A stretch of 64,000 bases of DNA, from contig OZ316892.1 of NCBI GenBank assembly GCA_973895155.1, forward strand, positions 24,180,001 to 24,244,000. The letters are read 5' to 3'. Below are positions 10,279 through 21,801 of this stretch, in pieces. The notes under the pieces were generated by a model. It saw only the letters and a list, made by a program, of their open reading frames with translations, did not search any database and was not told where the DNA came from. The position numbers and the translations under genes were made by a program. Position 1 is the stretch's first letter. Each line of letters starts with the position of its first letter. Source of the DNA: Marsupella aquatica (lineage: Eukaryota > Marchantiophyta).

Positions 10279-12600
10279 ATGGCTTACAGTTTGGGCGCCT
10301 TCTGTAGTGACGACGACAAGTACACGGACTATGAGGCTTGGTCGGATCCCTACTTTTGCTGTGAACAATTCTTCACGAGCACTGCGGCGTTTGAGGTTCA
10401 TAGAGCCAGGGTTCATGGACCTAGGATTCCCGTTGGTCGCAGTCATGTCCAAGTTAGAGGTCTTCCCAGAGCTGGTTTGGGTACTGGTGGCGGTGGAGGT
10501 CCTAAACCTGTCCCTGGTCGTGGTGCCGGCGGTAGTGGAGGTGCTGTTGGGAAGAAGAAAAAAGGGAAACAGAGGAATACCCAAATTCCACCCCAAGCCC
10601 CAACTCAGTCTCCAATGTCTGAAGGCTTGGTTCTCGGGTCGTCATTCGAAATTATTGAGGAAGGGCATACCCAATGGGCTGCACCCCAACCCGAACGTCC
10701 ACGTCCACCTCCAATGACTGCATCATCGGATGGTGCAGAACATTGGTTTCGCAGAGGGTCATTGTTATCTGAGGATGTTTTTGACGGTGGATGTGAAGGT
10801 GCCGGGGTACGTGGAAGTGGCGGTCTCTTTGGCGGAGATGGTTTTGGAGGTGCTGGTGCTCCTCCTGCCCCTGGTACTAGCGCGGGTTCCGGTGCTGTCG
10901 GTAATACTTCTGCTGGGAAGAACAAGAAAGCGAAGAAGAAAGGGAAAAAAAAAGGGAAAGGGAATGTTCCAGTTCAAGCCCCATCCCCTCCTTCAGTGCC
11001 TCACTTACCCGATTATGCCTCGCTTTTGGGATTGGCGTTCGAAGATCCTCTCGAGTGTTCTGAGGATGAATATTCAGAGGAGGATTTCTTTGAGAGTGGA
11101 CATGGACTTTATGATAGTAATTGCGAGGACTGTATGGATCGCATGAGGAATGATTACATGGAATCCTTTCATTATATTCATTATGATGAATCTGATGAGG
11201 ATTCTGATATTTGTGATGATGCCGTCGACAAGTACATGGTACATTGCATGCGTAGTTACTTGATACTGAATGGTGCTAAATCGGCTAAACTGGCTAAATC
11301 CAGCTCGAAGAAGGGTACTCAGACTTCCGGTGGTGCTGACAATGAAACCTGCGGTAATTGCAAGCAGTCTTTCGGCCCCAAGCACGTCTACTTGCTACAT
11401 ATGGCCTACACTCATAATTTGTGTGGTGTTTGTGAGAGTACATCTCAGGAGGAGCAGAGGACTGGCGATTCACGATTTGAGAACGAAGACCACTACAAGT
11501 CTTCACCAAGCTGCCTCTATAATCTGAATTTTAAGCTTGGTAAAGTCCAAATCACGGAGGTGCCCGATTTCGAAGAGGACGAGAGAGATCAGTTCCTTTG
11601 TCTCACTTGTGGAGATGGTTCTGGCTCTCGATCTGCTTTGAATCGACATTACGCTACTGATCACACGAAGTGCTGGAGCTGCAAGATCCAGTTTGATACG
11701 CAGGATAATCTGTGTCACCACTTCAGGACCTCAAAGGTGCACTTCGGAAAGTATTGTTTGCCATGCGAGATGGTCTTCTCGTCCAAGGGAGGCATGAGTG
11801 CGCACTGCACCGAGACCCATTCAGCAGGGCCGAACAAACAGGTTATTGGAGAGTTGTTTACCTGTGATGCGTGCACCAAGGTAGTGAGGTCTTTTCCAAC
11901 GGAGGAGGAACTCGAGGCCCATCTTCAGTTCGAGCATATCAGGTGTTTCCCTTGCAAGCGAGAGTTTGGTCAAAAGAAATCCCTCGACAACCACCTCACG
12001 AATTCAAGCCAACACAATTTCTGTATCCAATGTGATTCGGACTTTACGTCCTCCATGTCTTTGCATCTGCATGATTGTCATGGGAGGATTGCACGGAGGG
12101 ACTTGCCGAAGAATGAAAGTGCTCCCGCAGCTCCCATACAAAATGGTTCTATTGACGACAGACAATTGGGGAGTTGTAAGGCCCAGAATCCTGTCAAACA
12201 TCGCATTCTTGCTGTTTGTGAGGATTATAAGAATGAGGAAGATTTGAGCTGTTGCATATGTCATCACGAATTTGACACCTTGGATGAGAGAAAGTGGCAT
12301 GAATACGATAACCATCTATGGTGCACAAAGTGTGACAAGCAACTGGCATCGCGGAAGGCATTCATGCGTCACCAGAGGACGGCTGACGGACATTGCATGT
12401 GCTTTGAATGTGGGGACCATTTCTTAACCTCTAAGAGTCTTGTACTGCATGAACAGGTTGCCAATCACGGATTTCGAGCCGATAATGTCCCGAGTGACAA
12501 GTCGGTGAAGACGCGGAAGTTCGTGTGTGATGATTGTGATTACAAAGTTGTTTTCAAGACCGAGAAGGAGCTGGCGAGGCATCTAGACACCGAGCACTGA
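10279..12600 (+). CDS. Multi-C2H2 zinc-finger protein, intronless, 773 aa
   Basis: A single uninterrupted frame with the start in good context (agcATGGC) and stop TGA at 12598-12600. The N-terminal half is low complexity: Gly/Pro-rich stretches ending in Lys-rich clusters (GKKKKGKQ and KNKKAKKKGKKKGKG), likely nuclear or nucleolar targeting signals. This Gly-Lys-Pro module appears twice (about residues 70-150 and 185-255). An acidic D/E-rich stretch follows (about 257-310). The C-terminal half carries about twelve C2H2-type units from C358, C441, C529, C658 and C750. They come in compact blocks of two or three where the last His of one finger almost abuts the next Cys pair (pattern H-x-x-C-x-x-C). 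Nucleic-acid binding in the nucleus is likely; target unknown. The block arrangement recalls C2H2 proteins common in fungi. Confidence 0.85.
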   Translation: MAYSLGAFCSDDDKYTDYEAWSDPYFCCEQFFTSTAAFEVHRARVHGPRIPVGRSHVQVRGLPRAGLGTGGGGGPKPVPGRGAGGSGGAVGKKKKGKQRNTQIPPQAPTQSPMSEGLVLGSSFEIIEEGHTQWAAPQPERPRPPPMTASSDGAEHWFRRGSLLSEDVFDGGCEGAGVRGSGGLFGGDGFGGAGAPPAPGTSAGSGAVGNTSAGKNKKAKKKGKKKGKGNVPVQAPSPPSVPHLPDYASLLGLAFEDPLECSEDEYSEEDFFESGHGLYDSNCEDCMDRMRNDYMESFHYIHYDESDEDSDICDDAVDKYMVHCMRSYLILNGAKSAKLAKSSSKKGTQTSGGADNETCGNCKQSFGPKHVYLLHMAYTHNLCGVCESTSQEEQRTGDSRFENEDHYKSSPSCLYNLNFKLGKVQITEVPDFEEDERDQFLCLTCGDGSGSRSALNRHYATDHTKCWSCKIQFDTQDNLCHHFRTSKVHFGKYCLPCEMVFSSKGGMSAHCTETHSAGPNKQVIGELFTCDACTKVVRSFPTEEELEAHLQFEHIRCFPCKREFGQKKSLDNHLTNSSQHNFCIQCDSDFTSSMSLHLHDCHGRIARRDLPKNESAPAAPIQNGSIDDRQLGSCKAQNPVKHRILAVCEDYKNEEDLSCCICHHEFDTLDERKWHEYDNHLWCTKCDKQLASRKAFMRHQRTADGHCMCFECGDHFLTSKSLVLHEQVANHGFRADNVPSDKSVKTRKFVCDDCDYKVVFKTEKELARHLDTEH

Positions 12601-13588
12601 CATGCTATCCGTATGCTACGTCTTGCACTCTTAACCTCTACCGGAATGTCCCCCCGCTCCCCAACAGTCAATAGTCACAACTGCGAGATAAATAGGGAGT
12701 TTTCTACGAGCTTCAGATCCATTTCTTAGTGAAGGGGGCAGTCTCCATCCCTCGAGAATTTTGTGCTCTTGACTATTTCTCACTGTGAATCTGGGACCTG
12801 TTCGTCTCAGCTGCCAGGAGGGAGTAGCTTCGTTGTCCCCGGAAAGTAGCCACTAGGTTCTCGATGTCTGTCCATACCTTAGTGGGCTTAACTAATGGAA
12901 CGAATTGGGACTGGTTCTCCCTTGTACAAATCAGTCAGTTGCTGGGTTACCCTGGTGGGTCTTACGGACGGTTCAGTGTCGACCGACGAAGAGTATGATG
13001 GAACTGGATTTGATCGTGCCGTTCGATGTCTCTCGGGGAGTCAGCTACTGTACTCTAGAAGCTCCGTACCCTGAACACTTCAACAAATTTTGAGATCCGG
13101 AAATTCCTGCATTTATGCTCAGTGAATTGATTCGTATATATACTTTTTGATAACCTAAACATTGAAGCTTCATTGTGAGCGTGAAGGGTTGAATAATTGG
13201 CTCAAGTATGATGTATTTTACTTCTTGGCTCCTTGCTGGTGCCCAGCCGAGCTTACCTATTGACTGCTGGACGCGAAATGAATTGAACTCTAGGGTCGCC
13301 CTTTGTTCGTCTAGCACACAACATGAGCTCAATGCTGAGTTGCTCAACCACTATGATCTGGAAACAGGAAGAACGGCTTATCTGAAATCGGTCTAAGTGG
13401 TTCTCCGAGGCCAATTGCTGTATTTCAACCACACATGATCTTGTGACTGTTATCAGGCCCAAATGGATGGGAAGACTCCCCAAAGCTTGTAGCAATTGCA
13501 AAGTATTTTCATGATGATTAACTCAGAGCTATCGTCCTATACTGGTTCATTACAGGGCCTGACGTCCTTGCTAACGGTGACGTCTGTA
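12601..13588 (+). other. Zinc-finger 3' UTR and intergenic sequence
   Basis: No convincing coding exon was seen on either strand. Short frames here have no motif, and their composition resembles untranslated sequence. Confidence 0.5.
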
Positions 13589-13769
13589 ATTGATACCTCC
13601 TTCCGAATGGCCGTGTTTAATGAAATACCCTTATCAATAGAAACCTGGTGAGCTACATCATTCGAATCTCATTCTTCTAATTGATACCTCCTTCCGAATA
13701 TTCGTGTTCGATAAAAGAACCTACTAGTAGGAGCCTGGAGACCTGAATCGCTCGAATCTCATTCTTTCA
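13589..13769. repeat. 90-bp tandem duplication
   Basis: Units starting at 13589 and 13679 both begin attgatacctccttccgaat and end tcgaatctcattctt. They are clearly diverged. The pair lies between the convergent zinc-finger and radial-spoke genes. Confidence 0.85.
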
Positions 13770-13998
13770 GGTTTCTACTTTTCGAACTAAATAGATTAGA
13801 CTCTGGATCTTCATGCCTGAAAACTGACCAAGGATCATTCCCTTGCGTTGGAGAACTTGAAGCAATTCAATCTTGTTCCTGCGTTGAGAGGGCATAGAGA
13901 TGAAGTCCAAACAGAAAAATTCACTCACAATCTGGGGGCCAATTTGAGACTCAGCATCATGGGCGTTTCTAACCTGCAACAAATGTTTCGTATCCATG

Positions 13999-16900
13999 CT
14001 ATTCTTCGTCCTCTGTAGCCTCAGTCTCCGCTTGTGATTCAGTATCCCCTTCAGTGCCCTCTTCCTCTTCTTTCTTTGGTTGTGGGGGCAGCTCTACACT
14101 CTCTTGGAGCTCCTTTTTGCTGTATTCCTTCATCAGTTTGGGTGGTAGTGGAGGTGGTTGAATGCTCTTTTTGACTCCCCACCCAAGGTAAATGTTACAA
14201 AATCCAGTGGGAGTTGCAACCGTGTATGCACCAGGCCAAACCAATGATCTCAAACAAATCACTTGGTTTTTGAATGATTTCATGCTTGAACTGAGACTGA
14301 TGGACCAAGGTTTCAGTCCTTCAGAGATTTCCTTATCTTGGTCAACTGATCTCAAGGCTTCTGGGATTTCCTCAGGCTCCTCTTCTCCAGGCTTTGCTTC
14401 ATCTTCATCACCTTCCTTCTCCTCTCCTTCCTCACCCTCTTCGCCCTCCTCGGTCTCCTCCTCTTCTGCCGGCTCCTCTTCCTCCTCTTCTTGTGTTTCC
14501 TCCCCTTCTTCCCCTTCTGGAATTTCAAATTCAGTGCATCTTCCTTCCTTTCTTATGTGAGGGCTCTTATGTACCCATGACTCCAATGTGGCAAGCTCTT
14601 CATCCGGAGGCCGTGTCCACTCCTCACTTTTGGCCATATCTCCCCCACCTTCTTCATCTCCACCGCCTCCCTGCAGAATGTAATTATTTAGCCAAGAGGT
14701 GAAAATGAAAATAAACATGCTAAGGATGAGCAAAACTAGGGGATGACTATACCTTCAGCTTATGTACACGGTAAAGCCCCGCCCTTGCGGATCGGGCTGT
14801 TTAAAGGCCAAAGTCTTGACTGGGGCAGAGTGTAGAGTAATCCCTTGGCTTGGGAGGGGGGCTTGTGGGCCCTAATCCCTGACGGTGGTCTCAGGGGGGT
14901 ACAGCCATGGTGGATAAAAAATGGGGGGATTTAGTGTAGGGTAATCAATGGCTTGGGAGGAGCTTATGGGCTGTAATTCCTGAGGGCGGTGAGGCTGCTA
15001 CAGTCATGGTGCCTGAACTAGGCCATGGGTTAGACATTCTTCTTTTACATAAATTTTTGAAAATCTGAGACTCAGCAAGATTGGCTGGGGATTATGAGAC
15101 TTGGAACCCCTAGGCCAGGCTGGCAAGGGGGTAGGTCCCCACTCGTAAACCCCTTGCAACTACAAAGGAAAAAAGTGAGGAGGGGTTTACTGCTATGTAA
15201 ACAACAATAAAATTGTTCCATGAGACCCACTTTTCTTTGACCCTCACTGTGTTGGAAAACAGGGCTATCTGTGAAAGAGAGACCGGCTTTTAACCTCCCC
15301 AAATATTTACTTCCCGCGGCGGCAATTGTGCTATGCTCAGCCAGTCTGGACAGTGGCTTGCAGCCATTCCATACCCACAGGGGAGTGTGTTACAAGTATA
15401 AGCATGGACTGAAATACAAAGGAAACATTTTGATTAACGTCTACTATTTTAAAAACTACAGAAGCAACACATGATTGAATGCCATGTGTATCTTGGTAAT
15501 ACAGTAATACCAAAATAAGGCACCTGAGTAACAATTGAAATATGTAAATGTTTGCACTCATTGCTACGTTGTGAACAGTGCAAGCAGACATAGGAATTCA
15601 TTAAAAGATGTATTTGGTGCCTGCAATTAGTAGAGACTTCATTTAGGAGAATTCTTAATGTTCAAAATTGAGAGGATGCGCTTTACACCACATTCCAATT
15701 TCATGAACCAACAAGTGAAATGTTACCGAGAAATATCCATTAGGAGCAAGTTGTGTGGCAGCAGCAATTCTTGCAATCTGTGCACGAAGAAAGTTTTCTT
15801 CGAGACCTGGGAATGGTGGATAAGCTGAAACTTCAGCCTGCACATTGAATGGACTGAAATATTATCAATCCATGATGCTTCCAACAAACCATTGCTAGAT
15901 AATCAGAGTATGTTAAACTTTCACTCCAACTATTAGTTCAGTTGCTTGTTTCTTCACGTTTATTCATAACATCTTTACTTGTTGTGTTCTCATTCATCTG
16001 TTTTTGGGGAACAAAATTGTGGATGGAGTATCACATTTTTACTTAAATGATAGATTTTCTTTCTAGCAATTCAGATTTTTTGGTGTCAAACTCGTTTGGC
16101 CCATCCAGGTCCTTTGATCACACTTGATTGTCCATCTTGGCGCTGGATTTTCTTAGGGTTTTGTGTGATTTCAGGGACTGCTTTCTCCTTCACAAACTCA
16201 GTATCCTAGATTTAGATTTACATAAATTTTTAGACATAAACATTCAGTAACTACCATAGACGTGGGTGCATATCATGTTTCTAAACCAAATATTCAAAAA
16301 CTGAATTAAGATCACTTTTGGTTTGTAAGAAATTGTCAATGCATGTGTCACAATTCTTTCTAGGTGGAGCAGGAAGGGTAAAATATTACATCCAACTTGC
16401 CAGTTAAATATTTCTTCAGAGATCTTGCCATTCGAATTTGCAAGGGTGTTACATCAGGCAATCGACGGCACTTTTCACTTAGCTTGTTGCAAGCCCAATA
16501 CACATTAAGGTTAGTGCCAACTTTCTCTTCCAGAGGTATTTTGTCCTTGAGACTTTGCCAAAAGAACTTGGGCTCAACTGGCTCCTTCTCTTTGGCTTCC
16601 TCACCTTCAGGTGTGCTTTCTTCGTCTCCTTCACCCTCCACATCCTTTACTGTGCTTTCAAAAACATAATAGTTGCTGCAAAACATGTCCATGGAACCTG
16701 ATTTAACAAGCATTATTTTGTTATTCATGTTGAATTACCAAACGACTATCCTAGTGCTAGACAATCTTCATGAGGTGGCTTTACAAGCATTGGGGGCCCA
16801 TTGGTCTATCTATTTTCTCTGTGATTAAACATGAACAGTATAATGAGTTGGAAAGGCTGCAATTGGCTTTACAAGACTTTGGGGCCCCATTGAGGTACTG

Positions 16901-19153
16901 ATTACTGAGCCTACATGGCAAGCAGTGAGCGCACCTAAATGCTTACCAGGAGTGTTTATTTTGTCTGGAATTGTAGGCCACCTTGTTCCAACCATTTCCA
17001 AACTTTGGTGGTTCAAGGGATTTGCATTTATTGAACCTCATTTCAAGATTATTGTGGCTTGGAGTCTATTTTTAGAACAAGAAGTGACCCTGCACTTGCT
17101 TTGGTGAAAACAGATGTACAAGTGACCCCACTTCTTGTAAAGCCACTCTTAGATCCAGTTGCTTTACAAGATTCCAAATCCAAGAATTTGCATTTCAAAC
17201 CACCCAAAGTTCTTCCAAGGAAAGTACCCAAAGTCTATTTGGATTTGTTTTTGTTTTATGGAAGGTGGAAGGTGTAATTTACATTTCAATTTACCCAAAG
17301 TCTTCTTGGGCTTTCCTTGCTGTGTCTAGGATGAGGTTTCCGGTTTCCTTCTACAAACAAAAACCCCAAAAAGACTTTGGGTAGTTTGAAATGTGCTTCA
17401 AAATCTGTTTCGCGAGAGATCCTTCAGGTGGGGAAGATTGGCCTTGCCTTTGAGTTCCGAAGAATTTGCCAAAAAATCTGACAGTTGACACTCCCAGTTT
17501 GGGATCATCGCCGAGTTTCTTGAGAGCCAACATGATCAAATAAGTCTCAGCACGACCCAATCCCACACCCGCAGCCTCAAGGAAAGCACTGTCGCCAAAA
17601 AGGTTCTCAGCTTCAAACTCATTCTGGGGCTCTTCTTCTTCTTCGCCAGCCTCGGTTTCAGCCTCAGCCGCCTCAGAGCCGTCTTCAGTCTCTGCATCTT
17701 CATCTACCTTTTTCTCCTTCTTTTCAGGTGGTTTCTCCTCTTCTGGAGGCAACTCCTTTGTACTGCACATGGTCCAACAGCTCCAATTGACCACTTAGAG
17801 AGGCACATTACTACGGTTTCCGCTACAGTACAAGTATATTCTCCTCCTAAGCAGAATTGGCAACATTAGTCAAATCTGGGACCTGTGCAATTATTGTTAT
17901 CAACTTGAGTGACTGAATGACGTGATGTTTATCAGGTGGCTTTGGTTACTCTTGTCTAAATTAAAGCTATCCCTTCAAGGTTGCTTGGGTTTTAACAGAT
18001 CCATATATTGGATCTGCTATACTAGTGCGCTGCTCTGCAGTGTTTCTTCAAGATCCATACATTTGACCTGCAATGTTAGTGAGCATCTAGAGCTGTATGT
18101 CTGTCTAGAGTACGAACTGTAACATTTATGTTTTGCTCTGTTCACCCCATTTGTGCTTCGTTTCTGATAGAGAATTTAAGGATAAACCCCATCGATACGG
18201 ATTCGACCAATTTGAATCGTATTTCTTCCTTCGACTGTCTACGTTTCTCATCAACTTGGATTCAGTTGAGCAGACGCCTTTGGAATTTTAGAGCGGATGC
18301 CGAACTCTTGAAAAGGTTTGCCAAGGATCTGAACGGCCAGTACCTTTGTACCCAGCGATGGGATTAATCATTTGTGAAACTCTTGTGCTGCAAATGGATC
18401 CGATATCTTGCAAATTATTCAAACGTATCATCAACTCCTACTCAATATAGTATCAAAATGGAGGAACCATTTCTCACTTAATTGGATAAATCAAGAAGCT
18501 GTTATTCCTGGTCAGAAGGCTAACTGCTCACGGACTCATTTGATTTCTAGAATTGCATTTCACCAATGCCAGGACATAGGGTTAATACCACCATAACTAG
18601 AACGTATTTACAAACGTGTATGTGGAAAGGTTTGAGGAACTCACCTAAACAATTCCAAAAATGCAACGATTGAATCTACATCCTTAGGATCACGGCCCTC
18701 ACGGAGAGGCTTATCTCCTTCAGTTGAAAGATATCTTGTCGACTTGAGAAGAAAGCTTGTTTCCAGAATGTCAACTGCATTGTTGGGCTTCGATGCTAGC
18801 ACCTAGTAACAAGGAATAATTGTTTGAATCCTGAAGTCATAGGCAGGTGTGGATAACTTTGATGCATCTCAGATTTTCAATTGAAGTTACATTCATTTTC
18901 TATCCAGTGCAACTAGTCGTTCTTTGTTACGTAACTGGAAGTCCACATGTTCAACCAGCAACAAAGATCCTTAATTCAAGTATTTTCAGCTCCTTTTTGC
19001 CGTTGGAAACTTCAAATCCAGTTTTCATTCGCTTTTCGGAAAAAGTGTGCGTACATGGCGCAAGAGTTCAGAAAGATGTGTAAAAACTGTGTCTCCAGTA
19101 GTTGTGCTCGATTGCTTCAAAAACGTCAAGGCTTCTTCCGTTGACAACGTCAT
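13999..19153 (-). CDS. Radial spoke head protein, RSP4/RSP6 family, complete, 546 aa
   Basis: Component of the radial spoke head of motile 9+2 axonemes, here for sperm flagella. Six exons, 5' to 3': 19055-19153, 18645-18802, 17448-17762, 16390-16675, 15727-15837, 13999-14670; all phases close. Exon 1 gives MTLSTEEALTFLKQSS and VFTHLSELL, followed in exon 2 by VLASKPNNAVDILE, the family N-terminus. Later hallmarks: RAETYLIMLALKKL, STVRFFGKFFGT, NYYVFES, NVYWACN, LPDVTPLQIRMARSLKK and LTGKLD, YPPFPGLEENFLRAQIARI, GRCTEF, and near the C-terminus LRSLVWPGAY and NIYLGWG. Glu-rich insertions separate conserved blocks, as in animal homologues. Length lies between the Chlamydomonas proteins (about 460) and human RSPH4A (about 716). 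The third intron starts with GC (AAAG/GCAAGG), the only non-GT donor found. Expression restricted to male gametes is expected, not visible. Confidence 0.93.
14826..15014. repeat. Diverged tandem duplication in the last radial-spoke intron
   Basis: Two units of about 100 bp share gtgtag(a/g)gtaatc, ggcttgggagg and tacag(c/t)catggtg. They lie wholly within the intron between the last two exons. Confidence 0.7.
17189..17391. repeat. Inverted-repeat element in a radial-spoke intron/exon boundary region
   Basis: catttcaaaccacccaaagt near 17191 is matched by the inverse actttgggtagtttgaaatg near 17371. A direct variant (acatttcaatttacccaaag) lies in between near 17280. The structure could fold into a hairpin of about 200 bp and looks like a small MITE. 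It ends about 55 bp from the GC donor of the third intron. Confidence 0.55.
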
Positions 19154-19445
19154 CTTTCCAGGCACTTAGTTTACGACCTGGAGACGAATTTTGATCTGCC
19201 AACATTTCAACACAAAGAAGATTCGTGTGAAATTCAAACTTTCCGAGAGCCAAAGTAATTAGACTGCACGCCTGACATCTTTGCCCATATCCTTCCAAAC
19301 GATGGATGTAAGGGAAAATGGTATCTCCTAGTACCATAATGTAATGCCCAGATGAAACTCAAAATCGAAGTTGCATCCAAACACACCTTAAATAATGAAG
19401 TGATGGAGGTACATGTAGGCAATTGAAAAATCCAACGATGAGAAG

Positions 19446-21801
19446 CTATAGACAATCAATTATCAGCTTCATTTTCTTCCCTTGCTCACTATAAATCCCA
19501 AACAAATACACTCCGCCTTGTCCAATGTTGTTGTCCAATGCGAGCAAGGGTACATCACGAAATATGAACTTTGAGAGCTTTCCCAATTTGATACCTTCAC
19601 TTATGCACTCTCCTTTGTCAAACCTCTCGTTAAAGGATAAGGAACCTTAAGCTTCCTTATCCTTTAAAATCTGCCCTAGACTTCATAAGATTTTCAGGAG
19701 GACGACAATTGGATAAGCAGTCTTAGACCGCATCCACGTCCTTGTTGTCGCCCTTTAATTAAATTTTCTTCCCTCAGCTGTCCTCAGCTGAATGGTAACA
19801 ATGGATATGACCTTCTAGCCTCCAAACAACAGCTAATTGATGGATTGCTTAATCATCATACACATTTCTGCGTGGCTTCTAAACGAAGCTGAGCCAAACA
19901 TCAAACGACAAAATGAAAGTGGAATTTTCTAGCACCAAGAAAGTGAATTTGGGAGGAGAATGCTAGCACCATTATGCTGCTTATCTTCAAACACTCAGGT
20001 GACTCTGCGTAGGACGAAATGAATTCTTTTGCACAATGAGCTATTTGCATGTTCAAATTAACTTCTTAGAGGGGCTCATTGAATTGTTGTGGATGTACAA
20101 GCTCCTCTATCATTGGAGGGTGCCGTTGTGACCATTTTAAGGGTTTAGGACCAGCAATGGCTAACCAGGGTGATGGTGCCTTGTCTTGAAAGGTCTTCGT
20201 TATCACGACTGCTGTTCAGCTTCTTTACAGATTGCGTACTCGTACATAAATCCCTTTGATGAGGAGCTCGTAACTTTAGTGTGGTTCCTCCTAAATGAAA
20301 CCTCTGTGAAGCGCCATCATTGCCTTGGATATCCATCACAACCTAGATTGAAACACCTTCATGTTAGTTCAAGCTTGAACACGACATTGCCTTCTCTCGT
20401 TCTCCTAAAAGCGTGGCAACTTGGCGTTCTAGTTCTCTTCGTGGGCCCTAAGATCGTTCACCCACACGCTTCAATTTGTTCTCTCCACAGAAAGATTGTG
20501 AGAAAATCGCAACCGCAAGTAACTTGATCCCAGAGACTTCTGCATCCTCAACGTTGTCAAACAATCTGAGGTGCAAATGAGCCAGCAAGAAGTTGTTGGA
20601 TTTCCCGGATGAAACCCTAATACTATTCTCTGCAGTAGGGTTTTGTCTAAGGAGGAGCAACAGGGTCTTTGCAATAGAAACAACCCATGATGATCCCAGA
20701 AAGTCTATGAATCCAATCACAATTAGACAAAGTGTGTTTACGTGCAGCATTTGCATAAAACTGTGCTCAATATGATAGCTCCATTCTCAGGTATGAACAA
20801 CAACAAAAGTCTGAAGGTGTAGTCCCAGCTGTGTTGATAAGTACACACTGGAACTTTTGATGAAGGTTAGAGAGAATATTGTCTGCTGCCACGAATTGCC
20901 TGCCACCGGCCGCCATCACTTCAATGATGACAGTCAGGCAGTCATCAAAATACTGGCCAATGATTGTGCCGATGCCCAGAGTACCAGTCCTTTGTCCTGG
21001 GAATGCTAGTTTGTAGTCAACTTCAACCAAAGGAGCCTGACTAAAGTTTCACAAACCGGGGTGTTATAAACTGAAAGTTGTCATTCGCTAGCCATTTTAT
21101 GCCACTAGGCTACTGCATCTTGAACCATCCTTCGAGCACGCGCATGACATCAAGCGCCAGTTTGAAGTGTAATCACTCTGGAATCGTATCGGAAATTGCT
21201 TCGTAAGAAAGAGCGTGATCATGACATTCAGTCATTTCATTTTGTGTCTTGCCCGGCCTCAAGATTCAAGACTTTACTCATGCAAGTGACATACTCAGCA
21301 CTCTCAGAGCGTGTCTTTCCCCCAAAAACTGTGATAGACATGGCCAGGCAGCTCACATACATTGTAGCCACGTGTAGGGTTCAAGACAAGGGACGGTGGG
21401 TGATGGTGTCCACGAAGACATCCTACACTTGCTGCCCCTAGGAAAGCTCCAAAGTAAAGAAAACTAAGCCTTCGAATGCGGGTCTTGAGCTGGGCTGGGG
21501 GACTCTTACGACCAGTAAACTTTGTAAAAATAACTTTTAACTTGAACAGCTTGAGACAGCCTCTCCACCTATCCGCATCGACAGTTACATCTGTTTCAGG
21601 ATGATGTCCTATTCCACGTCTTTTGCTTCCAATCTTCTTGGGCAAATAATCCCCGTGAAAACAATCGAGATAACTCACCCTGTCAAGAATCTCAAGTTTC
21701 TGGGCTGGATTCTGCTCCGAAGGAGCGGTAATTAAAAATTGGGGCCCGACTTTGGGTCTTAACTTAAGAAGTTCAAAAAATGGACCCTTTGCTCCCGTCA
21801 T
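19446..21801 (-). CDS. Unidentified gene, exon-like blocks only
   Basis: Minus-strand blocks look coding and carry splice signals, but no complete model closes. 21679-21801 starts MTGAKGPFFELLKLRP, ends KLEILDR, then gtgagt. 21510-21568 continues in phase as VERLSQAVQVKSYFYKVYW and ends at gtaaga. 21361-21437 includes SSWTPSPTVPCLEPYTWLQ. 20845-21036 includes VDYKLAFPGQRTG and QYFDDCLTVIIEV. 20742-20785 gives NGAIILSTVLCKC. 20229-20273 gives YELLIKGIYVRVRN. The last block gives KLSKFIFRDVPLLALDNN and GGVYLFGIYSEQGKKMKL before TAG at 19446-19448. Two implied introns would be only 32 and 59 bp, suggesting errors in my exons or decay. No domain recognised. It lies head-to-tail 290 bp upstream of the radial-spoke ATG. 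Confidence 0.45.
19630..19667. repeat. Perfect 15-bp inverted repeat with 8-bp loop
   Basis: Arms 19630-19644 (ttaaaggataaggaa) and 19653-19667 are exact reverse complements around ccttaagc. The hairpin sits at the upstream edge of the last exon-like block of the unidentified gene and may explain why its acceptor is hard to place. Confidence 0.9.

Noticed and set aside
14192-14702. Ser/Pro-rich plus-strand ORFs
   Set aside because: Antisense shadow of the Glu-rich last exon of the radial-spoke gene.
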